DNA of 64,000 nt from assembly GCF_037392515.1 (NCBI RefSeq), contig NC_090280.1, positions 22,201,118-22,265,117 of the forward strand. The letters are read 5' to 3'. The position numbers and the translations under genes are program-made. The notes below the pieces were generated by a model. The model made no database searches. It saw nothing but the letters and a program-made list of their open reading frames with translations, and had not been told where the DNA came from. Positions 11,509 to 24,508 of the stretch are shown piece after piece. Within the stretch, counting starts at the first letter, position 1. Each line of letters begins with the position of its first letter. Source of the stretch: Haliotis asinina. Lineage: Eukaryota > Mollusca > Gastropoda > Lepetellida > Haliotidae.

Positions 11509-11679
11509 CGATGTGCCTGGAGCCTGCAGAAATGTTTCCTTCTTTCTTTCTTTCCGGGACATGCTGATTGGCACACTCAGCAAAAACTGTGACGAATCAT
11601 AACAAAGCTCACACGTCGGGTTATCATCTGTTGCAACTTTAACTTTTCTCTAAAGCTTTCATGCATTTTACAAACATTT

Positions 11680-13400
11680 TACATGAGAAATTTACTTTAC
11701 TGGAAGATGCTCATAGTAACAAGCGACTTCGCTATGCCCAAAGGGGATCATCAATCCTATTCCGAAAAGTTCTACAGAGATATTACGATAGCTAGTCCAA
11801 CATGTAAGACCTGTTGTGGAATCCTGAATAATCGACTTTCGAAACATACTGAATTTAAAATGGTCACATAATCAAAATGATTTTAGACCAGGTCGATCAA
11901 CAATGGAACAGGTATCATCATTAACCTTTATTTTTTAAACGAGGAAAAGTCTCAGGAATTCAACTTTTGTCAGCTTGATTGATTTCACGATGGTGTATGA
12001 TTACTTAGATAGAAGTATTCTCTGGAATATATTATGGAGTATGGGCATTTAGGGTAGATTTATAAATGCCCTCGTGTCACTATAAAGAGACGTTCAAAGC
12101 CGTGTACAACTGAATTGACAATACACCCCAAGGTGTGACGTGGTCTCAAACAAGGTTGTGTTTTATCCCCATTTTTAGTTAATACGTATTTAATATGTAT
12201 GTGAGTGATCTGATTGTCGATGTCAATACCTCTCCAGGTGTTGAAGTCGACAGCGAAAATATCAACATTGTGCAGATGACATCATGCTAATCACTGAAAA
12301 TAAGAGAGAATACGAATGTGTTACTCTACCTACGTCACTGCTGGTGTACTCAAAATAGAATGAACATCAATGGGGTAAAGTCGAAGTTTATCCATTTGAG
12401 AAATCCATCAGTATGTCAGACTAAACAGCAGTTTGATTATTTGATTACTCGGGTTTACTCGATACTCAATGCTTAGACTACAGACGAATAGGGCAAGCTA
12501 TAGCAAGTTCGGCTAACAGAGCGCTGACAGACCGCTAGGGCTATTTATATCCAAATAGATACTTGGAGGGCTAAAGCATGAAAATTTGCCATGTGCTTGG
12601 GAATATCATGATAAAACACATGTTCTGCTATAATCCAGCAACAGCTATGTAGTGTCAGAATTGAAACCCCTTCATTTCTTGGAAAATGACCTCAAAACAT
12701 CGTGCACACCCCAAAATAGGTATTATCATGATGCTCCTTAGGAGTGTGCAATGTTTTCTGCTTTAATACAGCGAAGGTAAGTCATATAGTATTAAAATAT
12801 GAAATCTTTGATATCTTTGATTCCTTAAAATGGGCCCCAAAATCGGTAAATACGTTTTATCACGATGTTCCCCAGCACTTGGCAAAGTTCTACTCCGACG
12901 TGTAACGATCACCTTCAAAATCGGACATAATCCACTGCAATACTTATGGCATAGGCGACAATGCCATATATATATCAGCTGTTTGGGGAAAATATAATCT
13001 CAGCTACATCAACGCAGTCCAGAACAAGGCTATGGGTTTTTTCATGGGAATTAGAAAAACTTACTCCGAATAGTGTTGTATATGGAGACATGGGATGGAT
13101 CCCTCCAGCAATACGACAACGGTAAACTATATTCAAGTCAGACAAACAAACTACGCCGATACAATCAATCAGCTGAAGAGTGAATACGAGTTTGTATGTT
13201 TTAATCTGATTCTTATGTCGAAGGTTAACAGAGTTCTCTAGCAGTATTTCAATGAGGAGTGGCTCCCGTACGGATGATACACAAACCTACCTATCAACCA
13301 GAGAGGTGCTTCTATTGTGATTCATGTGTGAAAAATGAAAACCATAATTATCCTATTGTGCTGCCCAGTTTATAATGATGTCAAACAGGTACTCGAAGAT
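11680..13400 (+). mobile_element. Decayed non-LTR retrotransposon (LINE), reverse transcriptase region
   Basis: Coding homology is spread over all three + frames with many stops. In order: SEKFYRDITIASPTCKTCCG..ILNNRLSKH (11760-11850; RT fingers), FRPGRST (about 11881), LIDFTMVYDYLDRSILW (about 11975), CADDIML at about 12269 (the Y/FADD catalytic box, Tyr changed to Cys but both Asp kept), and the C-terminal KAMGFFMGIRKTY (about 13030). The order and spacing fit an RTE/CR1/L2-like LINE. No intact ORF or clear ends were seen, and it is inactive. Confidence 0.82.
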
Positions 13401-14247
13401 AAATGCAGTGTGGTGCTGTTTTGCAGATAAATATGACAGTATGAAGTGTGTTTTGTCCTGGCCAGTCCGAGTGTTGAAATGCTCAGTGCCAACCCCAACA
13501 ATGCCATTTTACCGCTGCCAAGTAACATTTCTAAAGAACCTGAATGTCTATTTTGTATATATGTTGTACAGAATTTCTTTATTCCACTGCAATGTACACA
13601 TTTGTAAAATATGCTTTTTACTGTATTTAAGAATTGTGTGTCTCTCATAGCTCTGACAGAAGTAGCGCATGTTAGGTTATGTTATTATGTAGCATCGTAT
13701 TTACTACCCATCGAAAGACTTACTGACGTACTTCTGTCAGTTGTTCTAAGCTAGCTTTTGCAAAATATTCCACAGTGATTAAATTACAGTTTATACATGA
13801 ACTGATGTATTGTAAAGAAATTCGTAACTTTAAAAAGATTACATGTATTGTCATAAGTTCAATAAATAATGAATTTCAGTGAAACTTCCTAGCAAACTTT
13901 ATATCCAAGCTGTTCTATGCACGATATTTGCAGATGCTTTTGAGCTATTCGATGCATGATCCTCGTTCAATCCATCCGTATAAAGTCTGCAGTTGGCTTC
14001 CCCAAGTCAGTGGAAACTTCATTTTCGATGTGGCACGCACGCACACACACAACATACAGTGAGTGCTTAAAGTAACTTTAGATTGGTGGTATATGTAATT
14101 TGACGGGATACATTCATCGCACTCCGGCCTGATTGGCACATCATGTCCAGTGTGTAATCCATGAGTATCCCTCACTTAAAGGGACATGTTTACAACTGCA
14201 CTCCCTTTACATGACATTTGTCAGAGGGTCGGTTGGCTGGTTTGTTG
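13401..14247. other. Interval without recognised features
   Basis: AT-rich. An open frame on both strands at 13370-13650 shows no recognisable domain and may be LINE 3' sequence. Confidence 0.4.
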
Positions 14248-14440
14248 TTTAGCCTCGCGCTCAGCAATATGCCAGCTATATGACGGCGGTCTGTAAATAA
14301 TCGACAATCCAGTGAACAACATCTTTAGCATCTATCTGCGCAACTTGGATACAATGACATGTGTCAACAAAGCCAGCGGGCCTGACCACCCAATCCCTAA
14401 TCGCCTCTTGGGTTGATGAAGACCATTTCTCGCCAATATC
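14248..14440 (+). repeat. About 270-bp dispersed repeat (abalone-type), diverged
   Basis: Carries ctcagcaatatgccagctat, ctgtaaataatcgacaatcc, atgacatgtgtcaac and ctgaccacccaatccctaat in family order. Confidence 0.75.
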
Positions 14441-15134
14441 TTCACGGGTAGTTCACCTATGCTCGTGCTGTTCGACTACTTTTCTATATAACAGACAAGT
14501 TAACTGCTGTACTGTAGAAACCAACAGTCCCCAATACAACAGCTGCCGTCAGTAATTTAAGAAGTACGTCATCGTCATTAAGTATCTGGGAAAATATGAA
14601 TAGAACAGCCATGGAAGGGTTCGACCAGAATGTCATCGGAAATATTAATCCTAATGGCAATACTTTATTACCCCAAGGGGAATCTTATATATATTTCTTA
14701 AAAACATAGTAATTTATAGAATCCAGAAACAAATCTGGACAAACCAATGAAGAATGTCTGACATTATAAGCACTAATAAAAACATCCCAAATGCATCTCG
14801 TGATAATGTGTTTTTGTATGATTGGACGTTGAGATTTCGTTCATGTCTATGAATAATTTCAAGCCACCATTTTGAATACAATACTGATCTCAGACAATTC
14901 TTTTGTCTTGGAAAAGCGCAAGTGAGAGATAATTTGGATTCAAACTGAGAGTGATTTCCATGTATGCCATAACATGTTTAAAAATCTGTAGTAATTGCAC
15001 TGTCATCTGATCCAACGTCAGTTGCGTCCTTTACGTTAATGTCGATCATACCTCAAAGACTAGTCATATTCGCCAAGTCTGCAATTATATCCACACATAA
15101 GAACATTTGAAAGGAATTTTGACCTACAGCTGTT

Positions 15135-15370
15135 CCCACAAGGGCCCAGAAGTACATCATCCAAGTGCTGTCAGTGTCTCCCAGTCCACCCAGCTGTGAA
15201 TTGGTACCTCCAAAGGATGGGAAAGTCAGATTAAATTGGTGTGCCTAGTGGCTGCACGAGTTGTATACTCCCCACGGAGTTGAGATTGAAAAGTACATGT
15301 GACATTGAAACTGATATCCAGTGATGGAGGGAAAACCTTAGCGCATTAAGCATGAACATCGGATGGACCA
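15135..15370 (+). repeat. Dispersed repeat, family shared with 59090-59340
   Basis: Shared strings in order: cagtccacccagctgtgaat, gatgggaaag, gtgcctagtggctgca, cccca/gggagtt and a late gcattaagcatgaac. The open frame that crosses the second copy is therefore repeat sequence. Confidence 0.65.
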
Positions 15371-17404
15371 TAGGGATATATAAATAGCTACAAAACAATA
15401 ATATTTTGTGTGGACGTGTTTGTCCTCAGGCTGTTTCCTTCTCGGAATACAATGAAACGAAAATGAAGTCATTTTGAAACAGTCCTATTTATATATTTAC
15501 TAAACTAAAGGAACTGGAAAACTGTTCAGCAGGATAAGGATTATCTCTAAGGGTGAAATACGCCAGTATCACAGTTGATTTTCCCACGCTGAAAAATCAG
15601 GTTCGCATTTAGTCGACTGGCAAGAAAGATAAGATAGAAATGTCAGAAAAACCACAATTGTAATCTTACAAAAGTTTTCATCGAACATTTGATGTTTTCC
15701 CTTATTTTCTGTTCGAGTAATTGTTTAACTGTTATTTTGTTTCCTCTGGGCATCGTGGAATATGATTCGTCGGATACTGGACGCCCATTATACATGTATT
15801 CTCATTTAATGTGTATGGCTCTGTTTTGTCCACAATATGCATTCAACTTTAGCCATGGCTTACGATGCTGGGAGAATAGCATAACAGAAACATTAATTTC
15901 CATGATCGTTTCTTCTGCCTAATCATTTACTCCTTGACTTTAAGGCATTTTTATTACTTGGTTTACGGATCCGTCCACCCGAAATTTGAAGAAAGTGGGA
16001 AAACAGTGATTTTAAATTTTTAGCCAAAATATGCCACCCACCTGATAGGAAAGATAAAGAAAGTGAGAAAATAGAATATAAAAGAAAAATATAGCAAGTT
16101 ATACCTTTCAAATATTGCCTGAAATTATTTAATATTTTACGGAAGACAATAACACAATTCGTCAGAACTTATAACTCCACGATATAGTCAAATGTACAAA
16201 AAAAAAATTACCATATTTCCTCTTTTCTCTACCTAGTGACCTAATATTTAAACCAAGTAATTAGAAAATGTCTAATATATATTTAATGAAATCTGAGTGA
16301 TATAGACGACATTAACTGTTTTTGTGTATGAACCTCACAGACAATGCTAGTCTTTTTGTGACTTGAGATGTAATGTGACATCAGAGGCAATATCTTATAT
16401 TCCTTAAAATAATGTTTGATCTTGCCATTCAAATATGACTGTATACCATATCTGCATCTTTTCTTAATGCAGTCAGTCTTGGGAATGGAAAACCAGACGT
16501 ACGTACGTCTATTCTCGACTCGTAGCTAACCACATAGATCAACGGGTTATGTTATTCCGTGTATTTATGGACATTATAACAAATGTACAGAGTACTATTT
16601 CTTAAACATGAAATGCGCTATGACACACTTCGAAGAGTTACTTTCGACTGGCACAGACGTTGGTGTCTAACTAGCATGACACTGTGATTTAAGATTATAC
16701 AATAAATTGGCTGCAGCAGTTCCTAGCTTCAGCAGTCACGGGATAATTGCATTGAGTGTCTGCTTCATATTCCAACTTTTGTAATTGTACAAAATTGAAG
16801 GACATGGGATAAGGGTCGGGATGCTTTGTTCAGACGGATTAGTTAAAATGCCTGGCACACTATACAGCACATCGAAGTCAATGCTCCATCATAATGAAAC
16901 GAAATTTCAAACCAGATTTGTAAACAAACGTATCTAAGGCACTTGAATACTTGTGACTATGAACAAAACACTGCCAGGCGCGGATCTACTTTTGTTTGTC
17001 ACTCAAAACTGGGGGACATTCAAACTCACAAACCCAAAAAGGAGATCTTAATGAACACACTCAAACGCAAATACCCACTTTATGAAACGTCAATGCAAAC
17101 TTAACGTGTTCTGTTTTTTAAAGAACAAATTCCACCATGCGCACAGGGTAACATAGCGGAGAAACTATCTGAATTGATCACTAAAATATCTGTGATGATG
17201 CGTTGGGCAAAGAACCAGGGGATCGATGAGCGATGGCCCAGAATATACAGATGTCAATATTTAATGACAATTGCAATTGCGTAAGTGTGCAGCGATATTG
17301 CTGGCGTGCAACTAGGAGACACCAATGCAATATAACGTCAGTGCAAACAGTTAACTCGACATAACATGTTACTTTTGGTATTACACTTTCTCAGTAAAGT
17401 ACAA
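15371..17404. other. Interval without recognised features
   Basis: AT-rich sequence upstream of gene B. Small open frames (for example 15689-15922) have no recognisable domain. The gene B promoter is expected near its right end, but no convincing TATA box or initiator could be assigned. Confidence 0.4.
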
Positions 17405-17470
17405 ATTCTAGTACTGTTGTTGAGCTGCGTCACATCCGGGATTCGAACCCACACACTCAGAGCACCTAAA
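17405..17470 (-). repeat. SINE fragment
   Basis: Reverse-strand remnant of the SINE head; the B-box reads gggattcgaaccc on the + strand. Confidence 0.5.
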
Positions 17471-17596
17471 CACCAGCACACAACGTCAGGGGAAATATAC
17501 TCTGACTGAAACTGTACATCATATTTAATATTCATAACAACTGAGCACCAAGGCTTGGTCATTAGTGAAATGTTAGCTTACAAAGACACGACAGCG

Positions 17597-17912
17597 ATGC
17601 AACCCACTATGCCCTGTTGTTATGTGTTGTTTCTGTTTATGCCGGTTGCTGCAATGGACGCAACAGCCATACAAGAGTGGACATTTAAGATAAACCATCA
17701 GAAAAGTGACTTCAACCTATCTGTGTTACACGAAAAGCCAGGGATTTCTCGTATTCAATGTATTGTAGAATGTAGTCAGTCAAAAGGATGTTTCACCCTT
17801 GAGTACAAGCGGTCAGGTTCAATCTGCACAAAGTATCGCCTCTTCAGGAAAGAGGATGGCAAAGCAGCGTTTACCAGTAGTGGTCCTGGTGTTGACTCCT
17901 TCACCATGAATG
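17597..17912 (+). CDS. Gene B exon 1: signal peptide and PAN/apple-like domain
   Basis: The Met at 17597 is chosen because it gives a classical signal peptide (MPCCYVLFLFMPVAA); in-frame Met codons at 17555 and 17570 would place about 14 or 9 polar residues before it. The mature part holds a PAN-like core: ISRIQCIVECSQSKGCFTLEY..ICTKYRLF. The exon ends at atgaatg|gtaagt, phase 1. It joins in frame to three further exons to give a 285-residue secreted protein of order PAN, EGF, EGF, PAN. Extracellular binding is inferred from the domains; the ligand is unknown. The following intron is 4.8 kb. Confidence 0.85.
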
Positions 17913-18769
17913 GTAAGTAAAGCCAGGACCCTAAACTTGCACAGCCACCAAAGAGCAGGGAAATATTTTCCGAATATGATTGTGATTATAGGGATGTCTT
18001 TCAGAATAGCCTTAAAGGAGAATAATGCTGAAAACACAACTTTTCATAAAGGTAAAGGCATTCTAAAAGTCGACTTCTGTGATTGAAATCGAACAAAGTT
18101 TCGAAAATCGAAATAAAACACATAAAACGTACTAATACTTCCGCCTAAACAGATGACGTCATAAGTACCTAATGCTAATGGCTCCCTCTTTGATTTTATC
18201 TGAAAACGTGACTGTGACCATGGATTCTGAGGCAATAAAACAAGTCCCTGATGCCATTTCTGGAATGGATGTTAGACCATATGAATACCATCCCATTTCA
18301 CATCTTGCAAGATAATCTTCCAGTTAAGGTGAATAAGAAAAATCAAGCAAAACCGAGGCACCACGGAGGCAAAACAATTTTAAAAACAGACAATATTATT
18401 TGAATGAATATCATTTTTCAGCAAACTGTGACACATAATATCAAAGTTCACAAAAACAATGCATTTACGACATATATTTAATCATTTCAAATGCATTGGA
18501 GCATTTTGATTACCCACTGGAACAGTTTGATCAGAAATCCGGGTCAATCTGACCAAATGTGCTGGCGCGTGTTCATTTTGTGATTTGGACCATTCGACTA
18601 GTACCCGATTTCATCACAGTCGGACTTCATTTACTGTAATTTATAACACGGAATGATGTAGAGTGAATGAATGAGTACTCCTTCCTTCTTCAGCTTTCGT
18701 ATTTTCATTCCCTATGTGTACATGTCTCTTTCTCCTGCTTTTTACTTGCAAAACGGAGGAAGCTGCATA

Positions 18770-18960
18770 TTTTTTAATCTTCGATGATGCTGTGTATCCC
18801 CAGGTAACGCATTACGCCATCTTATCATTTACAAAAAACGACAGACACAACACGATTTGTCTTATTTTAACGCTTGTTCTTTGGCAATATGGCGGACTCT
18901 AGTCACATATGACGTCACGAGGGGAAGGTCACGTGAGTCACGGCGAAATATGCATATGCT
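18770..18960 (+). repeat. Dispersed repeat with CRE and CACGTG motifs, copy 1
   Basis: It resembles 54415-54600: shared ctgtgtatccccaggtaac-like start, aaacgacag..aacacgat, tagtcacat[a/t]tgacgtcacg and ggtcacgtga. TGACGTCA at 18910-18917 is a perfect CRE palindrome and GTCACGTGA follows 11 bp later. Probably a transposon end. Confidence 0.6.
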
Positions 18961-19240
18961 GAAGGTCGCGATTAAAAAGCAAACAACCATATTTTTAATT
19001 CAGATAGGGGTACATGTTTCTAATACCTTTATATTTCATCCAGGAAATCATTGAAATTGTCTCATATTCTCCTTTTACACAGTTTGAAATGCGCCGGTGT
19101 GATTTGTTCTTAAAATACGCTATTGTGATTGGTTTTGGGGTGTTTCACATGAATTTGTGTTCACTGTGGATATTTGCTTATTCGCATAGACACAAGGATC
19201 AATATATGGTTTTTGTGTTTGCGCTGTGGTCTGCTTAGTA

Positions 19241-19300
19241 TATGATATACTGATATTGGTATATGATATACTGATATTGGTATATGATATACTGATATAC
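19241..19300. repeat. 19-bp tandem repeat, 3 copies
   Basis: tatgatatactgatattgg repeated three times. Confidence 0.85.
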
Positions 19301-20629
19301 TTCATATATATATTCAGAAGAAATTACCTAAATCATCACTTGTAAAACAAATATAACCTTTGATGGCATGCGATTCATCACACAGGCATTGTCATTTAGA
19401 TAGAACGTGTAATTGAAAATTGTTTGAATATTGCTTTAAGTTATACCCTACTCATTTCAGAGAAAGTTTTGGTTCAGAAAAAGTTTTGTATTGAAAAGTG
19501 AAGACAGTTCTGTCGAAACTGATAATGGTCGATTTCATGAAAAGTACAACCGAAATGGTAGCAATAAAATATTGCTCAATGTCTCTCATTAATATCTTGA
19601 ATGCAGTTGTGCAGGAATACCTGACAAAAAAACCCACCTAAATTCCATCAGAAGTAGATGGCACATTAACTGAAACTAGACAATTACAAGTATTCTTGCA
19701 AACGAAAGAAATAACACAAATGTAGTATTAGAGACATTAATGAAAAAATTTACAATGATCGATGCCATTTAAGATACTCTCTTCATTAAGTTTTAAAGCA
19801 GGAATCCATTCCACAAAACGAACTGTGTTTACAAATCAATACAAACAACTATGAAGGAATTACAATGGCATACAAAATACAGTGACAGTTTCAACTCAAT
19901 GGCAACACAGATACAAATGTATTCTTGCTTTATTATACTCTTTTCAGAACGACAGTCGCACTGAAACACTCCCGTATGTGCATCGTTGATGTTCTTTCTG
20001 ACATAGTTTATGCCGATCTCATCGCTGGTGGGCATAAAACAGTGACAGCAATAAAACTGACGTACTAATAGGTTATCTGAAAAAGGACGAGGTTCCAAGA
20101 TATTTCCTGCAACATATGTCATATCTGGGATGTCACTTCCTCAGTAAATATGACATATGTTGCATTTGGCCACTTCCTAAATGGCATCGTGTAATCAAAG
20201 ATATTTTCTGCTTGGTGAAAGACTAATATGTAGCAGTATTAACTGTGTCATGAACAAAGATGACAACACGGCTACGGGTGTGATGACTATCCTCATCAGT
20301 TACACTTAGAGGTATGGTCCCTAGGTGTAAGTCACACTAGAAGGACATGGTGGACACAATGACTCCAGCAGTATCTTGGCGGTATGGAGAATATGTGTTT
20401 GAAACTGAGCTGAAGTTTGTCAGTGACTTGTCTGCCCAGTGACTGAGGTGCAAGTGAGAGTTAAAAAGCATGCAAGCTGATAATAATAGGGTGAGCCACT
20501 CAACCAGAACATTTGCCCTGCTTTTAACAATAGAAGCTAGTAGGGTGGTGACTGATCCAAGCACAGCTAAGTTAAAATATTTAAAGTGTAATATAACCTC
20601 TTAATTAAAATCCTTTTCACCCATATTAC

Positions 20630-20790
20630 AAACTAATATCAAATGCTTATATTAATACTAATATATATAACTAATACTAATATATACTATAAACTAATAA
20701 CTAGTGCTAATACTAACACTAAAACTAATATCTAGTACTAATACTAACACTAAAACTAATAACTAGTACTAACACTAATATGACTAATAA
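20630..20790. repeat. ACTAATA-type simple repeat
   Basis: Degenerate runs of actaatact/actaacact/aactaat. Confidence 0.8.
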
Positions 20791-21269
20791 TTACACTGTA
20801 CAAAGCTGCCAGCCATATGAATATATGTGACTGCCACACATATACTACACACAAAGTTAAGACATATGTGTAGTTCATTGCATGCAGATCTTTATTGAGT
20901 TAATTTATCCGAGTAAAGCTTGCAGTTGGGGTGCTCCAGTGGAAGATGAAAACCGATTTTTTTACAATGTCTAAAATTTGTCAGCTGCCGAGACTTTGAA
21001 CTATCAAATCTTCACTTTGGCATTGATACCATTCTTTGCGGCAACCCTGCTCAGCCAAACACTATTAATGAAAATTTCTTTAGTCATGTGCATAAATACT
21101 TTGTAAGAAATAAGCGCTGCGATTAATGAATAATATGTCTTAATATTATAATGTCTATTCGTCACGTCCATCCATTGTTGTTCATGTTTCTCATGAGAGC
21201 ATGCGGTGATAAGTTACATAACGTATGCTCAATCTTTTTTCGATGTTGAATAAAATATGTTCAAACAAA

Positions 21270-21358
21270 CAAGTCAGCCAAGTCTGACCACCCGATCTCC
21301 TTAGTCTCCTCTTACGACAAATACGGGTTACCGAAGATCAATTCTAACCCGGATGTTG
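21270..21358 (+). repeat. 270-bp dispersed repeat, 3' fragment
   Basis: caagtcagccaagtctgacc..cccgatctcc..ctcctcttacgacaaatacg, then the family 3' end. Confidence 0.7.
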
Positions 21359-22679
21359 AATACGGTTGCCGTTGTGTCAACGCAATAATGTAATTGTGAG
21401 AGTGTTAGCAGGTGGAAATCAACAAGCTGTGGCAATGTACAGTCTGTTGAGACAAAATGATACCGATGAATTGCAACCTAACACAAAAACTAATAGACAT
21501 GAAAGCATCAATCCAACGCAAAATGCAATAACAACAACAGACCATCTCTAGAAAAATTGGTATAATTTGTGTCACAAAAATATGAAAAAAATACTTGTTT
21601 AAGAAAGTGTCATTTATTTGCGAAAGGAACAGCTCGAAAAGTGGATTGAATCAAATATTTGAATCAAACAAGATGCTGGTGTGTTTGGTTTTCGCTGTTT
21701 TTGACGATGTTTTATTTCACTCAAACACAACGAGTACTGAATCAGGTGCATCCCTAACTTGTCGTTAAAGTGTTCTTTAAATCTCACAAAAAGCTGCACT
21801 TAATGCATGACTATCAAAATTTAAGGTGTTCCAAAAATTTTGTTTGTAGTATAATTTCGTTAATTCCGGTTTCACACCGTTAATGCGATCATCATGAGAT
21901 TGACGGCACTGCACTAACGATATTGCTAAACTATGGCGTCAAAATACAAATGGCGCGGGGCACTGCATAGAGGTCATTAATAAACAAGCAGTGATATATA
22001 TATAAGTTCGAAGCACATCTTTCCACACGTCCACTAAATGACATAGAGCGACATGAGGGTCCCGAATTTGCTGTTGTGAAGGCTCACTCTTGAACGCAAA
22101 AGACAAGTCTAAAATATTCAATTATTTTATATTGGACGAACAAAAGCAAGATACAATGATTTACAAAAATGCAACTGATTCAAATCTAAAGTAATGGATC
22201 ACAAATATAATGACAACTCACCAAAGTCTTGGTTTGAGAGTGAGAAACAGTTATATATAGCGAGCGGTCAGGCAGCGGTTATTTAGGTTAAGCGTTGACG
22301 GAGAGGCAGGCAGACAGGTAGGCAAATGGTATATTCCAGTGAACCGTGTCTGTCCGTCTCGTCTAACACAACAACCAGTCTTTATGTACACAGTCACTTA
22401 TTCCTGAATAATACGACCATTGCCATTAAAGTAGAATTTTCTCGGCCAGCCTCTTGTTTATCTCTGTCAAAACATTGTCAAACGGAGGTAACTCCTTTAA
22501 AAGAAATACCTGGAAGGCCTGCCGCTAAAATACTAATTGCACTGAACATTTAGGATGCGAAATGCGACCTATAATAACTATCAGTCAAACTCTAAACAAT
22601 GTCACCCAATAATAATTATCACTTAATCAATGATACAATTTACAGAATATACACTCTCGTAACAACTGTATGGTTTCAG

Positions 22680-22817
22680 ATCCCAGGGGCCAGCACCATG
22701 GAGAGACTTGTTCCTGCCATATTGACTGTGTGGATGACAGGACACAATGCATTGATCACGTGTGCGTGTGTCTGGCTGGCTACAGCCTTAATCGCGAGGA
22801 CGGATCTTGTATAAAAA
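22680..22817 (+). CDS. Gene B exon 2: EGF-like module
   Basis: The acceptor is ggtttcag|atccca and the donor aaaa|gttagt; 138 bp, phase 1-1. It encodes DPRGQHHGETC..HIDC..TQC..HVC-VC..GYSL..SC, an EGF-like spacing with one extra Cys (TCSC) compared with the other two EGF exons. A free seventh cysteine is unusual for an EGF module and could pair outside it, or simply mark divergence. It is the closest relative of the exon at 183-320 and of exon 3. Confidence 0.85.
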
Positions 22818-24370
22818 GTTAGTTCTTTCATACATATCTTGTAAGGGAGAACAGGGAATGTTATGCAATGATGCGCAATTTTCATATGTAATCCAATGAC
22901 ATTCTCCGATATATGTTGCTGAGCGAGTTAACCTTGTAACCAAATGAACAGCTATTTTATACGAATAGTGTTGAATTCATCTATTTGTTTCCTTTCGGAA
23001 ATTACAATTCTGTGCAAATATATATCTTGCTATTCCCATATGCTATAAACTGGTCCAGATTGAGCTGGGCGATGGAGTAGCCTCATGGTCGAAGCGTCTA
23101 CTCGTCACAGGGGAAGAGTTTGTAAAGTCGATTTTTGTCGAAATTGCTAGCAGCTGAAGGGATGGTGAATCCAGCTAGGGTCCGTGGAGGTAGCAAAAGT
23201 ACTGTAAGCCGCTTGGTCCCTTGTATGGAGATCTGCTTGCAGTTGTTGGCAATCTATAGCCTGTTTTTATGTTCACTTGTCATATATAGTTAAATGTTTT
23301 AGATTATATTACTTGTTTTACATATTTACCTGTGATATTCTAGATGCTTTACTGTCCTTCGATGTCGGATTTCTTTTATAAATTTGGCTTTAATTATTAG
23401 TAATCTATACCTTGATGTAGTCACGATATGGCTGAAATATTGCCAAAGTGACCTTTAATTCACAACCCTACTAATAGACTTCAAATGTTCCTTTACATAA
23501 TTAATTTGTAGAAAGTTCGGTTCAAAACTTGTACTTTTTGTTTGACGTGTCATTGGAGACAACCGCATATATGCAATCTAGCAGTTAAGACTAGGAATCA
23601 GTTACTTGTGCTTGTAAGAGACAACCAGAAATCAGTCAGGTCACAGACAAATTGTAACGCAAATATGGTTGCGCAACAATGAGAAAATGACCAGTCTCTC
23701 TTGATGCGAGGTAGGCGAGCAAATGTTGGCAGGATACTTCCGTCGTTTCGGTTCGAAAAATATGTTTAATATCAATACAAAATATAGCTACCATCAAGGG
23801 TAAACACCCATTTTCTCATTTTTCTGTGTGTAGAAAGAATGTCAACAAAATTCAAACAAAATGACGGCAGACAAGGTAAAATAATCTCCAATGGGTCAAT
23901 GGCAAAATTATGCAATATGATATTTCTTTTAAATTCTGCTTATGCTTGTTCCTTGAACCGGAAGCCGAATGTGGTAATGGAGACGAGGAACGTTGTGATA
24001 TGCCACGCATAGGGATTATAATGTCGAAATAAATGTATTATACGTGAGTAATTATTACATATGAGCCTGGAAATCCGAGAGCACAACCCCATGTGTATTA
24101 AATGTCGACATTAGATGGTGGCGATATTAAACGTATATCTTGAACCAAAACGAGGGAAGTACGCTGTCAAACTTTGCTCGTTTCAATCGCATATAGGAAG
24201 ACTGGTAATTTCTCTGTGTTGTGCAGCCCCATTTGCGCTAAAGTTTGTCTGTGATGAGGTTGCACTTTCCATCATGTATCATTTTACAGACTGAATATTT
24301 CAAAACATAATTCAGAATGTCATCATAAATATTGTACCTGAGTATAATTTAGAAACTTGGTCGTCTTCAG
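22818..24370 (+). other. Gene B intron 2
   Basis: It holds a SINE head fragment (23065-23115) and a dispersed repeat (23130-23460) shared with 28080-28310. Otherwise unique and AT-rich. Confidence 0.6.
23130..23460 (+). repeat. Dispersed repeat, copy 1
   Basis: Shares with 28080-28310 the order ttgcagttgttggc..tct..agcctgt, tacatatttacctgtgatatt, actgtcctt and a tail gtcacgatatggctgaaat. Confidence 0.6.
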
Positions 24371-24508
24371 ATCACAAGAGCCAACGCTATGGTGAGGAGT
24401 GTTCAGTAACTCGTGACTGTGTGGATCGCAGAACACAGTGCATTATGACAGCGTGCAGATGTGTGATTGGTTACAGCTTTAACCCCAAAGACAGACTGTG
24501 TGTCGAAG
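24371..24508 (+). CDS. Gene B exon 3: EGF-like module
   Basis: The acceptor is cgtcttcag|atcaca and the donor gaag|gttggc; 138 bp, phase 1-1. Six cysteines with the same spacing as the gene A module: EEC..RDC..TQC..TAC-RC..GYSF..LC. Its 3' end (ccaaagacag..tgtgt[a/c]tcgaaggttgg) is closer to the gene A EGF exon than to exon 2, so exon 3 is probably the orthologous position. Confidence 0.85.

Larger units (their letters stand above)
17913..22679 (+). other. Gene B intron 1
   Basis: Contents seen: a CRE/CACGTG-bearing repeat copy (about 18770-18960), a 19-bp triplicate at 19241-19300, a CTAATA-type AT-rich simple repeat (20630-20790), and a 3' fragment of the 270-bp repeat (21270-21358). No further EGF-type exon was found. 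Short open frames here show no domain. Confidence 0.6.
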
